Positions 26,704-35,998 of a DNA stretch of 64,000 bases are shown here, piece after piece. The position numbers and the translations under genes were made by a program. How positions within the stretch are numbered: position 1 is the stretch's first letter; every line of letters starts with the position of its first letter. The notes below the pieces were generated by a model that searched no databases, was not told the DNA's origin, and saw only the letters and a program-made list of their open reading frames with translations. The stretch comes from Gracilibacillus dipsosauri (GTDB taxonomy: Bacteria; Bacillota; Bacilli; Bacillales; Amphibacillaceae): contig NZ_QGTD01000019.1 of assembly GCF_003176895.1 (NCBI RefSeq), positions 40,663 to 104,662 of the forward strand. Direction: 5' to 3'.

Positions 26704-27774
26704 TTATTCCACAGGCTCTCCTGTAATTTCAGCAATTTCTTTTTCAAGCTTGTCAAGGATAGCTCCATCAACGGTAGAAACATTTTCACGATAGAAATCA
26801 CGAACTGGCTTAGCTAATTCTCTAAACTCTGCACGTTGTTCATCCGTCAATTCAACTACTTCCGCTTCCTCCTTGATTTCTTCTAGAAACTCTTCATTTT
26901 GACGCTTTTGTTCTTCGAAAATCCAATCCTGTAATTCTTCTACTGTTTCATCTACCCATGTTTTGTGTTGATCACTTAATCCATCATACCATTCTTGATT
27001 AACTGTCGTTGTAGCAACATAGTTATTATGATTAGAAAGTGTCATATAGTCTTGCACTTCATGGAAGGATGCATCTGCAATAAAGAAGATTGGGTTATCC
27101 TGACCATCTACTGTACCATTTTCAAGTCCTGTATAAAGGTCACCCCAGCTCATCGTTTGTGGAGTTGCACCATATGCTTCCCAAGACTCTGATTGTAGCT
27201 CTGTTCCTTGAATTCTCATTTTGAAATTTTCAAAATCATCTGGTGAATCAACCGGCTTGTTACTTGTCCATTGCATACCACCTTCAGTCCAGAAGGCTAA
27301 CGGCTCTAAGCCAATTGCTTCATATTGTTTAACAAGGTCGGTATTGATTGCTTCACTTTCTTCTAGGATTTGTTGTGTTTTTGCTACATCATCAGGGAAC
27401 AAGAAATGTAATCCGAAGATTTGACTTTCTTTCACCGTATTTCCGATGAAACCTGGAGATGTTACAGCAAGCTGGACTGCTCCATTTTGTAATTGTTCTA
27501 CTTGGTCTGTTTCACTTCCTAGGCCACCAAATTCATATGTGGTAACTGTGATTTCGCCACCTGACTTCTCTTCAATACGTTTCTTAAATTCGTTTGCATA
27601 TTGCATTTGAACCTGTTCTCCAGTTTCTTCTGTGATAAATAACCATTCATCACTGCTTCCTCCAGCAGAATCGCCTTCCCCTTCAGAACCTGAATCACCA
27701 CCACACGCTGCTAATAACAATACTAATGCTGACATGACAACAGCCAAAAACGAAAATTTCTTCTTGTTAATAAT
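26704..27774 (-). CDS. dctP: TRAP transporter substrate-binding lipoprotein (DctP family), ATT start
   Basis: Extracytoplasmic receptor of a TRAP importer for organic acids. The C-terminal 330 residues are a standard DctP fold (FKMRIQGTELQSESWEAYGA, the arginine-containing ligand strand; VDGQDNPIFF). The only canonical start in frame, TTG 27747, gives no charged signal-peptide head. Reading from ATT at 27774, eight bases after AGGGGG, gives MINKKKFSFLAVVMSALVLL and lipobox LLAAC (Cys 24), a perfect lipoprotein signal. An in-frame TAG just upstream rules out an earlier start. Third gene of dctQ-dctM-dctP. Confidence 0.85.
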   Translation of the reverse strand: MINKKKFSFLAVVMSALVLLLAACGGDSGSEGEGDSAGGSSDEWLFITEETGEQVQMQYANEFKKRIEEKSGGEITVTTYEFGGLGSETDQVEQLQNGAVQLAVTSPGFIGNTVKESQIFGLHFLFPDDVAKTQQILEESEAINTDLVKQYEAIGLEPLAFWTEGGMQWTSNKPVDSPDDFENFKMRIQGTELQSESWEAYGATPQTMSWGDLYTGLENGTVDGQDNPIFFIADASFHEVQDYMTLSNHNNYVATTTVNQEWYDGLSDQHKTWVDETVEELQDWIFEEQKRQNEEFLEEIKEEAEVVELTDEQRAEFRELAKPVRDFYRENVSTVDGAILDKLEKEIAEITGEPVE

Positions 27775-27814
27775 GGTAAAAACCCCCTATAGTTTTTTTA
27801 TATTGCAGCTACTC

Positions 27815-29086
27815 CTACAGCATGGCAAGAGATAGCTGTGGAAAAAATATTAGTAGAATGGCAATAAGCACCATGATAATGATATATGGAGGTGTTCCTT
27901 TTATTACTTCCATATATGGTTTATTAAACACCGCACTCGCTGTGAAAATATCAACACCAAATGGTGGCGTTGCTGAACCTAATGCTGCTTGGAATGTAAT
28001 AATGATTCCCAAATGTATCGGATCTATTCCTACTTGCTCAGCAATAGGTAGAAAAATAGGTGTTAAAACTAGAATGACCACAATCGGATCCACAAACATA
28101 CAACCGATAAAAAAGAATAATGTAACAATTAACAATACATAAGTGGAACTTGGATCTGTACCTAAAACAGCCTCTGACAATAGCTGTGGAATTCGTTCTA
28201 AGTTCACTAGATATGTAAATACTTGACCACCAGCAACTAAGACGAATACAGCTGAAGTAACGAGACCTGTTGATAAAGCGATTTTGGGTATTTGTTTAAT
28301 ATGAACAGAACGAAAGATGACTACTTCTAAAATCAAAGCATACAATACAGAAATCCCTGCCGCCTCTGTTGCGGAAAACCATCCTACATAAATACCACCA
28401 ATAACTAAGATAGGAAAACCAAGAGGTAGAAGTGCTTTTCTAAAAGCAAACCATCTCTGTTTCCATGTCGCTTTATCTGTAAGTGGGATATTTTTTACCC
28501 TTGCATAAATTACACTATAAATAGTAAAGGCTAAAAAGACGATAAGTCCTGGGATAATACCAGCAATAAATAATTCTCCAATGGATACACCTGCAACTAG
28601 TCCATACATAATTAATCCAATGCTTGGTGGAATCAATAAAGCCACATCACTTGCATTAATAATTAATGCAATCGCACTGGAATCCTTGTAGCCAACTTTT
28701 AATAACCTTTCACGCATTGGCTTCCCAATGGCAACAACAGTAGCTTGTGTAGAGCCTGAAATAGCACCAAATAAGGAACAAGCTGCAGCTGTCGTAACAG
28801 CATATCCTCCTCTTATATGCCCAATAAAAGCACCGATAAAATCTAACAATCGTTTGGATGTTTTACCTGCCGTCATAATATCTGCGGCAAATATGAATAA
28901 TGGCACACATAAAAGCTGATAGGATTCAATCCCAGTCACTAGTTGACCTACCATTATTGAAGGATCGATATCAAACTTTGTATAGCCTAGTAAAACAATA
29001 ACAAACGGTGCTACAATTAATGGGATCATCATTGGAAAATTGAGCAATAAAAGGATGATCATAATTGATAATAAAATTGTTAGCAT
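27815..29086 (-). CDS. dctM: TRAP transporter large permease
   Basis: 423 residues with about twelve hydrophobic helices. DctM hallmarks: LLCVPLFIFAADIMTAGKTSKRL, AACSLFGAISGSTQATVVAIG, and GVDIFTASAVFNKP near the C-terminus. It forms the sodium-driven channel subunit with DctQ. ATG start at 29086 after AGAGGAAACG. It lies 27 bases after dctQ; dctP follows after about 40 bases containing only the dctP ribosome site. Confidence 0.93.
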   Translation of the reverse strand: MLTILLSIMIILLLLNFPMMIPLIVAPFVIVLLGYTKFDIDPSIMVGQLVTGIESYQLLCVPLFIFAADIMTAGKTSKRLLDFIGAFIGHIRGGYAVTTAAACSLFGAISGSTQATVVAIGKPMRERLLKVGYKDSSAIALIINASDVALLIPPSIGLIMYGLVAGVSIGELFIAGIIPGLIVFLAFTIYSVIYARVKNIPLTDKATWKQRWFAFRKALLPLGFPILVIGGIYVGWFSATEAAGISVLYALILEVVIFRSVHIKQIPKIALSTGLVTSAVFVLVAGGQVFTYLVNLERIPQLLSEAVLGTDPSSTYVLLIVTLFFFIGCMFVDPIVVILVLTPIFLPIAEQVGIDPIHLGIIITFQAALGSATPPFGVDIFTASAVFNKPYMEVIKGTPPYIIIMVLIAILLIFFPQLSLAML

Positions 29087-29113
29087 AACCGTTTCCTCTC
29101 TTCGCTATTATCT

Positions 29114-29674
29114 TTAAACATGGATTTCGTCTTCCATATCACGATCCTCTGGCTTTACATCATTATAATCCAAAGCATCTGTCCCAATGTAAACTTCTTT
29201 TTTCACAATATTCATAATGAGATTTCGCAAATACTGAATGCCTCCCATAATAAATCCTAAAGGAATAAACAAGTACATGATATAGAGTGGAATTCCGAGG
29301 TTTGTAGTAGTTGTACCTCTTTCATATACTCCCGTTACGTAATCAATTGAAATATAAGCAAGTGCGAATAAAATAATGGAAGTGAATAAAGGAATGATGA
29401 TAGACATTGCTTTGCGTAAACGCCAAGGTACTACATCATAGATTGCTGACATGCTGATATGTCTACCTTTTCGTGCAGCATAGCTAATCCCCATAAACGT
29501 GGACACTACAACAGCAAATTTTGCTACTTCTGCATGAAATAAAATACTTGGTCCAAAAAACTGGCGACTAATAACATTTGCACAAACCATTAATGCTATG
29601 ACAATAATGGAAGCACTTAAAATAAATTCCTCTATCTTTAAAATGGATTTATCCAGCTTGTCAAGAAACTTCAA
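29114..29674 (-). CDS. dctQ: TRAP transporter small permease
   Basis: 186 residues, four membrane helices (about 17-37, 48-68, 90-112, 127-150) with the DctQ phrase ISYAARKGRHISMSAIYD. First gene of the operon. The acidic tail (EDRDMEDE) is cytoplasmic. Start ATG 29674 after AAGGAGGAGAG. Gene order Q-M-P differs from the commoner P-Q-M order. Substrate cannot be read from the sequence; nearby genes give no catabolic clue. Confidence 0.88.
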   Translation of the reverse strand: MKFLDKLDKSILKIEEFILSASIIVIALMVCANVISRQFFGPSILFHAEVAKFAVVVSTFMGISYAARKGRHISMSAIYDVVPWRLRKAMSIIIPLFTSIILFALAYISIDYVTGVYERGTTTTNLGIPLYIMYLFIPLGFIMGGIQYLRNLIMNIVKKEVYIGTDALDYNDVKPEDRDMEDEIHV

Positions 29675-30118
29675 ACTCTTCTCTCCTCCTTAAAAACAAT
29701 CCAATATCCATACAGACTCAGACAGTTTCTAATAATGTTACAGAATTGTTTCAGCAATCACAAATTTACTATACCCCCATTATGAAGAATTAAACGACGA
29801 ATTTACTTGTGATAAAAATTTGTACGGAAATCATGTATTTATAATGGCAGATACTCCAAAATAATCTTAAATACTCTAAAAAAGGTTGTAGTTTAATAAA
29901 TTTGTATTATATGTAAATATTAGGCTGATTATATAAAAGAAAAATAACCCTATTTAATTATATCCCGCAGATAGCTTACTCATAAAAGTCTTAATTACTA
30001 AAGATAAACGTGTTTTATTTCATCTACATAAAAATATTTACAGATAATCGAGATTTGCAGATACTTAGGTGTTGCTATAAACTGTTGGTAAAGGAAAATG
30101 ATAATTGAGGTGTTAAAG
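29675..30118. other. AT-rich intergenic stretch between dctQ and the small coiled-coil gene
   Basis: About 440 bases, very AT-rich, without ORF, RNA motif or clear inverted repeat. It should hold the promoter for the TRAP operon (minus) and for the small gene at 30119 (plus). I see no convincing cre or two-component operator here. Confidence 0.6.
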
Positions 30119-30289
30119 ATGAATCGCCAAGAGATAGAAGATAAAATTACCGAATTAAAATCAGACTATGTTAGACTTTCAGCAGATTTAGAAAAGCTAG
30201 TCTATGTAAAAGGAAAGACAGAATTCAACGAAAAAGAATTAGCTAGGCTAGAAAATGAAATAGCAGAGTTAAGAAAACAACTAAAATAA
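30119..30289 (+). CDS. Small coiled-coil protein, SE1832-like
   Basis: 56 residues starting MNRQEIEDKITELKSDYVRL, heptad-like and fully charged, ending LENEIAELRKQLK; matches the short SE1832-like family of Firmicutes. No membrane segment. Start ATG 30119, six bases after GAGGTG, rather than the upstream ATG at 30098. Function unknown. A strong shared terminator follows. Confidence 0.75.
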   Translation: MNRQEIEDKITELKSDYVRLSADLEKLVYVKGKTEFNEKELARLENEIAELRKQLK

Positions 30290-30327
30290 GGACTCTGCAG
30301 TCGCGTGTGCAGATGGATCAATAAAAC

Positions 30328-30372
30328 AACCCAGACCTTCTCTCCATTTTATCGATAAGGTCTGGGTTTTAT
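30328..30372. terminator. Bidirectional terminator
   Basis: AACCCAGACCTT / AAGGTCTGGGTT perfect 12-base stem followed by TTT; shared by the small coiled-coil gene and the convergent antiporter gene. Confidence 0.9.
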
Positions 30373-30373
30373 C

Positions 30374-32245
30374 TCAATTATTATCCTTTGGTTTTTCTCC
30401 TGTTTGTTCTTCTCGTTTCTCCACTAATTTCTCTTTGATTTTAAAGAATTCTTTGCTTGGAGGTGTTAAGCTCACAACGGTATCACCAGGTGAGACATTA
30501 ATTTCTGCATCCTCTCTGAAGAAAGCAATTTGTTTCGATTGTTTTAACACGAAGAGTAATACTGTTTCCCTGTCACGATCAACCAAATAATCATCAAAAT
30601 TGTATTGATCAGTGATCGTAGTTTTTCGTAAAACATAACCACTTTCTAATTTGAATTTTAATGTTTCGACACCTTCCGCTGGTCTAAATAATTCTGCCCC
30701 ACCAATGGTATGATCAAGATCATCCAACTGATCCCCACTATGGTTTTGTCTTGGTAATCGATAAACATTTTTTCGTCCAAATTCCGGAATAAAAGTAGAA
30801 CAAACCAATGCATTGTAAGAATCATATTCTGTTGCACTAATCAAATAATCATATGGAGTGAAATCAATCATATACTCCGTTTGTTCGGATAAGATTTCTT
30901 CATGAGTGTGATTAACTCCCGCCCTTCTTGCTGTATACAAACGATCCCATGATGAATCGACTACTAAGACAGGGATCTTTAACTCCTCCATGACTTTTGC
31001 TATTGCGACAGATAGACGATTCGACCCAACGATTATTGCACCAGGGTTGCCTTTAGAAGAAAGGTCTAGCTTCTCCGCAAGCCAACCTATCGAAAACCCA
31101 TGAACACAAACCGTTGAAAAAACTAATGCAAAGGTTAATGGTAATACAACAGAAGCGCCAGGAAATCCTTCATCCTCCAACACGGATGCGAAATAACTTG
31201 CAACGGTTAAAGCCACAATTCCTCTTGGAGCTATCCAACCAACTAATGTTTTTTCCTGAATAGAGAGTCCGGATCCAATAGTAGACAAAAAGATGGATAA
31301 TGGCCTTACAACGAAAAGCATCAATAGAACATACCCTATAATTTCTAAACGAAAGACATCCTTTAAAGTATCCATCGTTAAAGAAGATGTTAATAAAATA
31401 AATACAGTAGATACTAATAATATAGAGATATTTTCTTTAAAATGCCTCATATCTCTAATAGAGGAAATACCAATATTGGCAAGGGTAATACCCATTGCTG
31501 TTACAGCAAGTAACCCCGTCTCGTGCTTTACTTCATCAGCAATCGTAAAACAGGCGATCACTGCTCCGAATACTGCAGGCGATTTAAGAAATTCTGGAAT
31601 ATACCCAGACTCAAACATCCAACCAACCGTTTTCCCAAACAAATATCCTAGAACTACCGCAAATAAAGAGGCTAAAAGGAACATTAACAAGGAGGTGATG
31701 TCTCGGCCATCAGACATTAAAAATAGGATAAATTCAAATGCGAAGACAGCGAGTAATGCACCAAATGGATCTACTACAATTCCTTCCCATTTTAGTATCC
31801 TTGCAGGTGTTGGCTTTAATTTCGATTGCCTTAAAAGAGGTAAGATAACTGTTGGTCCAGTAACAATAAAGATCCCACCTATTACTAACGACACTGGCCA
31901 AGACAGGCCTGCAACAAAATGCGCTGTAGATGACCCAAGAATCCATGCAATAAAGGCGCCCCATGTTACTATTCGAAAAACTGGTTTACCTAATCCACGC
32001 AATTCCTTAAAATTCAAATTAAGACTACCTTCGAACAAAATAATGGCAACTGCTATAGAAATTAACGGACGATACAAATCTCCAAATTGTTGCTCTGGAT
32101 TAATTAAACCTAAAAAAGGGCCTGCTAATAGTCCAGCAATAGACATAACTACAATAGCTGGAAGCTGGAATTTCCAAGCTATCCACTGAGAGCCCACCCC
32201 TAAGATGGCGATAATCATAAATACTAATAATAAAGAATCTATCAT
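30374..32245 (-). CDS. CPA-type cation:proton antiporter with TrkA-like C-terminal domains
   Basis: 623 residues: about twelve helices in the first 390 (IILFEGSLNLNFKELRGL, GIFIVTGPTVILPLLRQSKL and WEGIVVDPFGALLAVFAFEF with the transport Asp), then a Rossmann-like NAD(H)-sensing segment GAIIVGSNRLSVAIAKVMEE and a TrkA-C-like end (INVSPGDTVVSLTP). This is the NhaP/CPA1 arrangement: sodium or potassium is exchanged for protons under ligand control, apt for a halo- or alkaliphilic cell. ATG 32245 follows AAAGAGGAATT. Confidence 0.9.
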   Translation of the reverse strand: MIDSLLLVFMIIAILGVGSQWIAWKFQLPAIVVMSIAGLLAGPFLGLINPEQQFGDLYRPLISIAVAIILFEGSLNLNFKELRGLGKPVFRIVTWGAFIAWILGSSTAHFVAGLSWPVSLVIGGIFIVTGPTVILPLLRQSKLKPTPARILKWEGIVVDPFGALLAVFAFEFILFLMSDGRDITSLLMFLLASLFAVVLGYLFGKTVGWMFESGYIPEFLKSPAVFGAVIACFTIADEVKHETGLLAVTAMGITLANIGISSIRDMRHFKENISILLVSTVFILLTSSLTMDTLKDVFRLEIIGYVLLMLFVVRPLSIFLSTIGSGLSIQEKTLVGWIAPRGIVALTVASYFASVLEDEGFPGASVVLPLTFALVFSTVCVHGFSIGWLAEKLDLSSKGNPGAIIVGSNRLSVAIAKVMEELKIPVLVVDSSWDRLYTARRAGVNHTHEEILSEQTEYMIDFTPYDYLISATEYDSYNALVCSTFIPEFGRKNVYRLPRQNHSGDQLDDLDHTIGGAELFRPAEGVETLKFKLESGYVLRKTTITDQYNFDDYLVDRDRETVLLFVLKQSKQIAFFREDAEINVSPGDTVVSLTPPSKEFFKIKEKLVEKREEQTGEKPKDNN

Positions 32246-32431
32246 AATTAATTCCTCTTTTCATAAATGCGATTGATGAGGTACTTCCTTATCTTCATTT
32301 TCTCCACTCAAGGAGACAAAATAGTTTAACATTTTATTTCGTTTATATAGATTATCTGTTTTTTTCTTTAGATGCAATAATAATGTTATGATAGAAAGAA
32401 AAATATTTTTCAATAAGGGAAGTTGTATTTT

Positions 32432-34528
32432 ATGCTAGAGAACGCAACAAAATTATTAAAATCTTATTTTGGCTATGAATCCTTCCGAACAGGCCAAGCT
32501 ACAATTATTAAGCAAGTAATCGAAGGGAAAAATTCCATTGCAATTATGCCAACTGGTGGCGGAAAGTCGATTTGCTATCAAATACCAGGACTTTTATTTG
32601 ACGGTACTGCTTTAGTTATCTCCCCACTTATTTCACTTATGAAGGATCAAGTGGACGCATTATCTGCACTAGGTATACAAGCAACCTATATCAATAGTTC
32701 ATTAAATCAAGAGGAATACCAAGACAGAATGGAAGCATTACGACAAGGTAAGTATAAATTCGTATACGTAGCACCTGAAAGATTTGATTCTGATGCATTT
32801 ATCCATTCTTTGAATCAAATCTCTCTTTCATTAATTGCCTTTGATGAAGCTCATTGTATCTCCCAATGGGGGCATGATTTTAGACCAAGCTATCGTACAG
32901 TAGTCGATCAAGTCAAGCAGTTAAAGGATCTTCCGCTTTTAGTCGGATTGACGGCTACCGCTACCAAAGAAGTAATTCACGATTTAGAGCAGCTGTTAAA
33001 TGTTCCCAACCAGCATGTTGTGAACACAGGATTTGGTCGTAATAATTTGACGTTTCAAATTGTAAAGGGGCAGGCTCGTTCCACTTATATAGAAGATTTT
33101 GCAAAACTACATAAGGATGAATCTGGTATTATCTATGCAATCACAAGAAAACAGGTAGACCAGCTTTATTTGTTCTTAAAGGAAAAAGGCTTCCAAGTTA
33201 GTAAGTATCATGCTGGAATGAGTGAAATTGCCAGAAAACAAGCACAAAATGCTTTTATTCAAGATGATTCAACGATAATGGTGGCAACCAATGCATTCGG
33301 AATGGGGATTGATAAATCTAATGTACGTTATGTCATTCATTACGCCTTACCGAAAAATTTGGAGAGCTATTATCAGGAGGCTGGGCGTGCAGGACGAGAT
33401 GGCGCTCCAAGTGATTGTATTTTACTCTTTTCTGGTCAAGACATCCAAACACAGAAATATTTGATAGAGCAATCTGATATGGTAGAGGATAAAAAGAAAA
33501 AGGAATATGGAAAGCTTCAAGCAATGATCAATTATTGCCATACTGATCAATGTTTACAGCGTTTTGTGTTAGATTATTTTAAGGATCCCAACCAAATCGA
33601 GGACTGTGGGAAATGTACAAATTGTTTAGATGATAGAGAAAAGGTAGATCGCACGAAGGAGGCACAAATGGTTCTTTCCTGCGTAAAACGAATGGGAGAA
33701 CGTTTCGGTGCTAGTATGACTGCCAAAGTATTAAAAGGCTCGAATGACAAGAAGGTAAAACAATTCGGTTTTGACCATCTGTCTACTTATGGCTTGCTAA
33801 GCAAGGATAAGGAAAGAGATTTAATAGAGTTCATTCATTTTTTAGTCGCGGAAAATTATCTTATAGCAGAAGAGGGGCGCTATCCTCTATTAAAATTAGG
33901 AAAACGTGCTTTAAAGGTACTTAAAGGAGAAGAATCTGTATTTATTCAAGTAACAAAGGTAGAAAAGCGTGAGACTCGATTCTATGATGAACAATTATTT
34001 AATGAGCTGCGCAAGCTTCGGAAACAATTGGCAGATGACTTAGGAGTGCCACCATATGTCGTGTTTAGTGATAAATCGTTAACCGAAATGAGTGAAAAAA
34101 TCCCTCAATCAAAACAGGCATTACTTGCGATCCATGGAGTAGGGGAGAAAAAATATGACCAATTTGGAGAAATGTTTTTACAAGTAATCACCGACTATTC
34201 TTCAAAAAATAGAGGCAATCCTTTAGAAAAAACTCCTAGCTTCTTCATAAGCTATCAGCTGTTCACTGAAAAGAAGATGAAGATTGAGGAAATTGCTAAT
34301 GAAAGAGAGATTGCGAAGGAAACAGTTGTCAAGCATTTAATGGAAGCAGGTAAAAAAGGGAAGGAATTGGATTGGTCCATCTTTGTCTCTCCTGATAATG
34401 AACAAAAAATATTGGCTATATACAAAAAAAGAGAGGAGCCACGCTTGTCGGAATTAAAGGAGGCATTACCTGAAGAATATACTTATGAGGAGATTCGTGC
34501 CGCACTTATTAAAAATGGTAAGCTGTAA
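32432..34528 (+). CDS. recQ: RecQ family ATP-dependent DNA helicase
   Basis: 698 residues. Helicase motifs in order: YESFRTGQ (motif 0), MPTGGGKSICYQIP (Walker A), FDEAHCISQWGHDFRPSY (DEAH), LTATAT, and QEAGRAGRDG (motif VI). A four-Cys zinc knuckle follows (QCLQRFVLDYF, ending CGKCTNC), then a winged-helix RQC region and an HRDC-like segment near residues 515-590. Acts in recombination and fork repair. Start ATG 32432 after AAGGGAAG; a TTG at 32423 is less likely. Two RecQ-type helicases are common in Bacillus; this resembles the longer one. Confidence 0.94.
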   Translation: MLENATKLLKSYFGYESFRTGQATIIKQVIEGKNSIAIMPTGGGKSICYQIPGLLFDGTALVISPLISLMKDQVDALSALGIQATYINSSLNQEEYQDRMEALRQGKYKFVYVAPERFDSDAFIHSLNQISLSLIAFDEAHCISQWGHDFRPSYRTVVDQVKQLKDLPLLVGLTATATKEVIHDLEQLLNVPNQHVVNTGFGRNNLTFQIVKGQARSTYIEDFAKLHKDESGIIYAITRKQVDQLYLFLKEKGFQVSKYHAGMSEIARKQAQNAFIQDDSTIMVATNAFGMGIDKSNVRYVIHYALPKNLESYYQEAGRAGRDGAPSDCILLFSGQDIQTQKYLIEQSDMVEDKKKKEYGKLQAMINYCHTDQCLQRFVLDYFKDPNQIEDCGKCTNCLDDREKVDRTKEAQMVLSCVKRMGERFGASMTAKVLKGSNDKKVKQFGFDHLSTYGLLSKDKERDLIEFIHFLVAENYLIAEEGRYPLLKLGKRALKVLKGEESVFIQVTKVEKRETRFYDEQLFNELRKLRKQLADDLGVPPYVVFSDKSLTEMSEKIPQSKQALLAIHGVGEKKYDQFGEMFLQVITDYSSKNRGNPLEKTPSFFISYQLFTEKKMKIEEIANEREIAKETVVKHLMEAGKKGKELDWSIFVSPDNEQKILAIYKKREEPRLSELKEALPEEYTYEEIRAALIKNGKL

Positions 34529-34751
34529 GACTGGGATATAATGAAATAGCGGGAATAAGGATCCGAACAATCATCTTGACTGAGTATAGTTCAAATAAAC
34601 AGTCTTCCGTGGAAAAAGCTTGCCTTGCATAGTATTCCCTATGTAAAGTTAGCAGACCGCGGCTCATTGTATAGGAAACAATAACAAAGCGGTCACAATA
34701 CACAAATTTGAATGTTCGGATTTCTCCTTATTTACTACTCTTTCCCATTCC
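34529..34751. repeat. TGGGACA-type dispersed element
   Basis: Left end GACTGGGATA directly after the recQ stop, then ATCCGAACAATC; right end TGTTCGGATTTCTCC through TTTCCCATTCC, next to the stop of the M29 gene. The arms pair, so it may act as a shared terminator of these convergent genes. Interior phrase TTAGCAGACCGC is shared with the copies at 51827 and 61603. Confidence 0.8.
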
Positions 34752-34754
34752 TAA

Positions 34755-35996
34755 TTATTCATTAAAATCGAGCGCCCATGCGCCTTGACGGAATACTGGT
34801 TCTAGTTTCCCTTCGTACGTTTCCCCATCAATATCTAAATCCGCAGATCCTATCATAAAGTCAACATGTGTTAGACTGTCATTCACACCATGTTCATCTA
34901 ATTCCTGATCGCTCATTTTTGAACCACCCTTTAGATTCGTCGGATAGGCTTTACCTAGTGCAATATGGCAAGATGCATTTTCGTCAAACAATGTGTTATA
35001 GAAAATTAAGCCAGATTGTGAGATTGGCGAAGCATGAGGGACAAGTGCTAACTCCCCTAAACGAGATGCCCCTTCATCCGTTTCAAGTAGATGCTTTAAC
35101 GTATCATAGCCTTGCTCTGCCTCAAAACCAACTACTTTTCCTTTTTCAAAGGTTAGACTAAATCCCTCAATCCTGTTTCCACCATACACCAGCGGTTTCG
35201 TCGCCGTTACTTTACCATTTACTCCATACTTATGAGGAACTGTAAATACCTCCTCCGTTGGCATGTTTGGATTAAAGGCAATACCTTCCGTTGTTTCAGC
35301 TGCTCCACCTTTCCAAATATGACCTTGAGGTAGCTCAAATCGAATATCTGTACCTTCTGATTTAAATACTAATGCACGATAATTTTTTTTGTTTAAGTAG
35401 GCCCTCGCTTCGTGTAATAATTGATTATGTTTTTCCCATGCTGCTACTGGATCGTCTTGATCTACACGGACAATTTTAAAAATCTCTTCCCATAAGCTTT
35501 CTATTGCTTCCTCTTTTGACTTGTCTGGGTAAATCTTTTGCGCCCAGTCCCCTGTTGGAATGGAAATGATAGACCATGGAATCCGATCATTCATCGTATA
35601 ACCACGAAATTCCTTCATTGCTTCTGCACTTGCTTTATTCGCTTTGGCAACTTTCGCTGGGTCAATATCCTTTAATAAATCAGGATTGGTAGAACGTATG
35701 GCGAGAAGTGCAGCACCATCCTTAGCAAAGGTTAAATGCTTTTCTACCTGCCACCTAGGAATATCGGTTAATACTTCTTCTGAAGCATGCTTAAATTTCA
35801 ATAATGTTAACTCATCGTCCGTCCAATTAATGTGCACATTTTTTGCTCCATGCTCATAAGCTTTTCTTGCCACTATTCTAGTAAAATCTGCCCCTTCAAT
35901 AGATGAATTAATAACAAGTGCCTGATTTCTCTGCAAATTAACTCCTGTCTTTAATGCAAGCTCTGCGTACTTTTCTAACATGTTTTTGTCTGCCAT
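34755..35996 (-). CDS. Aminopeptidase, peptidase family M29 (AmpS type), copy 2
   Basis: 413 residues, paralogue of the 20156-21388 gene with matching segments such as YAELALKTGVNLQRNQALV, FYNTLFDENASCHIALGKA and HVDFMIGSADLDIDG. Broad cytoplasmic aminopeptidase. Start ATG 35996 after AGAGGAGGAAT; an in-frame ATG upstream at 36044 would run into yfmR. It lies three bases past the yfmR stop, so the two are cotranscribed and probably coupled. Confidence 0.93.
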   Translation of the reverse strand: MADKNMLEKYAELALKTGVNLQRNQALVINSSIEGADFTRIVARKAYEHGAKNVHINWTDDELTLLKFKHASEEVLTDIPRWQVEKHLTFAKDGAALLAIRSTNPDLLKDIDPAKVAKANKASAEAMKEFRGYTMNDRIPWSIISIPTGDWAQKIYPDKSKEEAIESLWEEIFKIVRVDQDDPVAAWEKHNQLLHEARAYLNKKNYRALVFKSEGTDIRFELPQGHIWKGGAAETTEGIAFNPNMPTEEVFTVPHKYGVNGKVTATKPLVYGGNRIEGFSLTFEKGKVVGFEAEQGYDTLKHLLETDEGASRLGELALVPHASPISQSGLIFYNTLFDENASCHIALGKAYPTNLKGGSKMSDQELDEHGVNDSLTHVDFMIGSADLDIDGETYEGKLEPVFRQGAWALDFNE

Positions 35997-35998
35997 TT

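Noticed and set aside
31293..32189. 298-codon open frame on the plus strand
   Set aside because: Exactly antisense to the antiporter's membrane helices; no ribosome site, odd composition, and the minus-strand protein is a clear family member.
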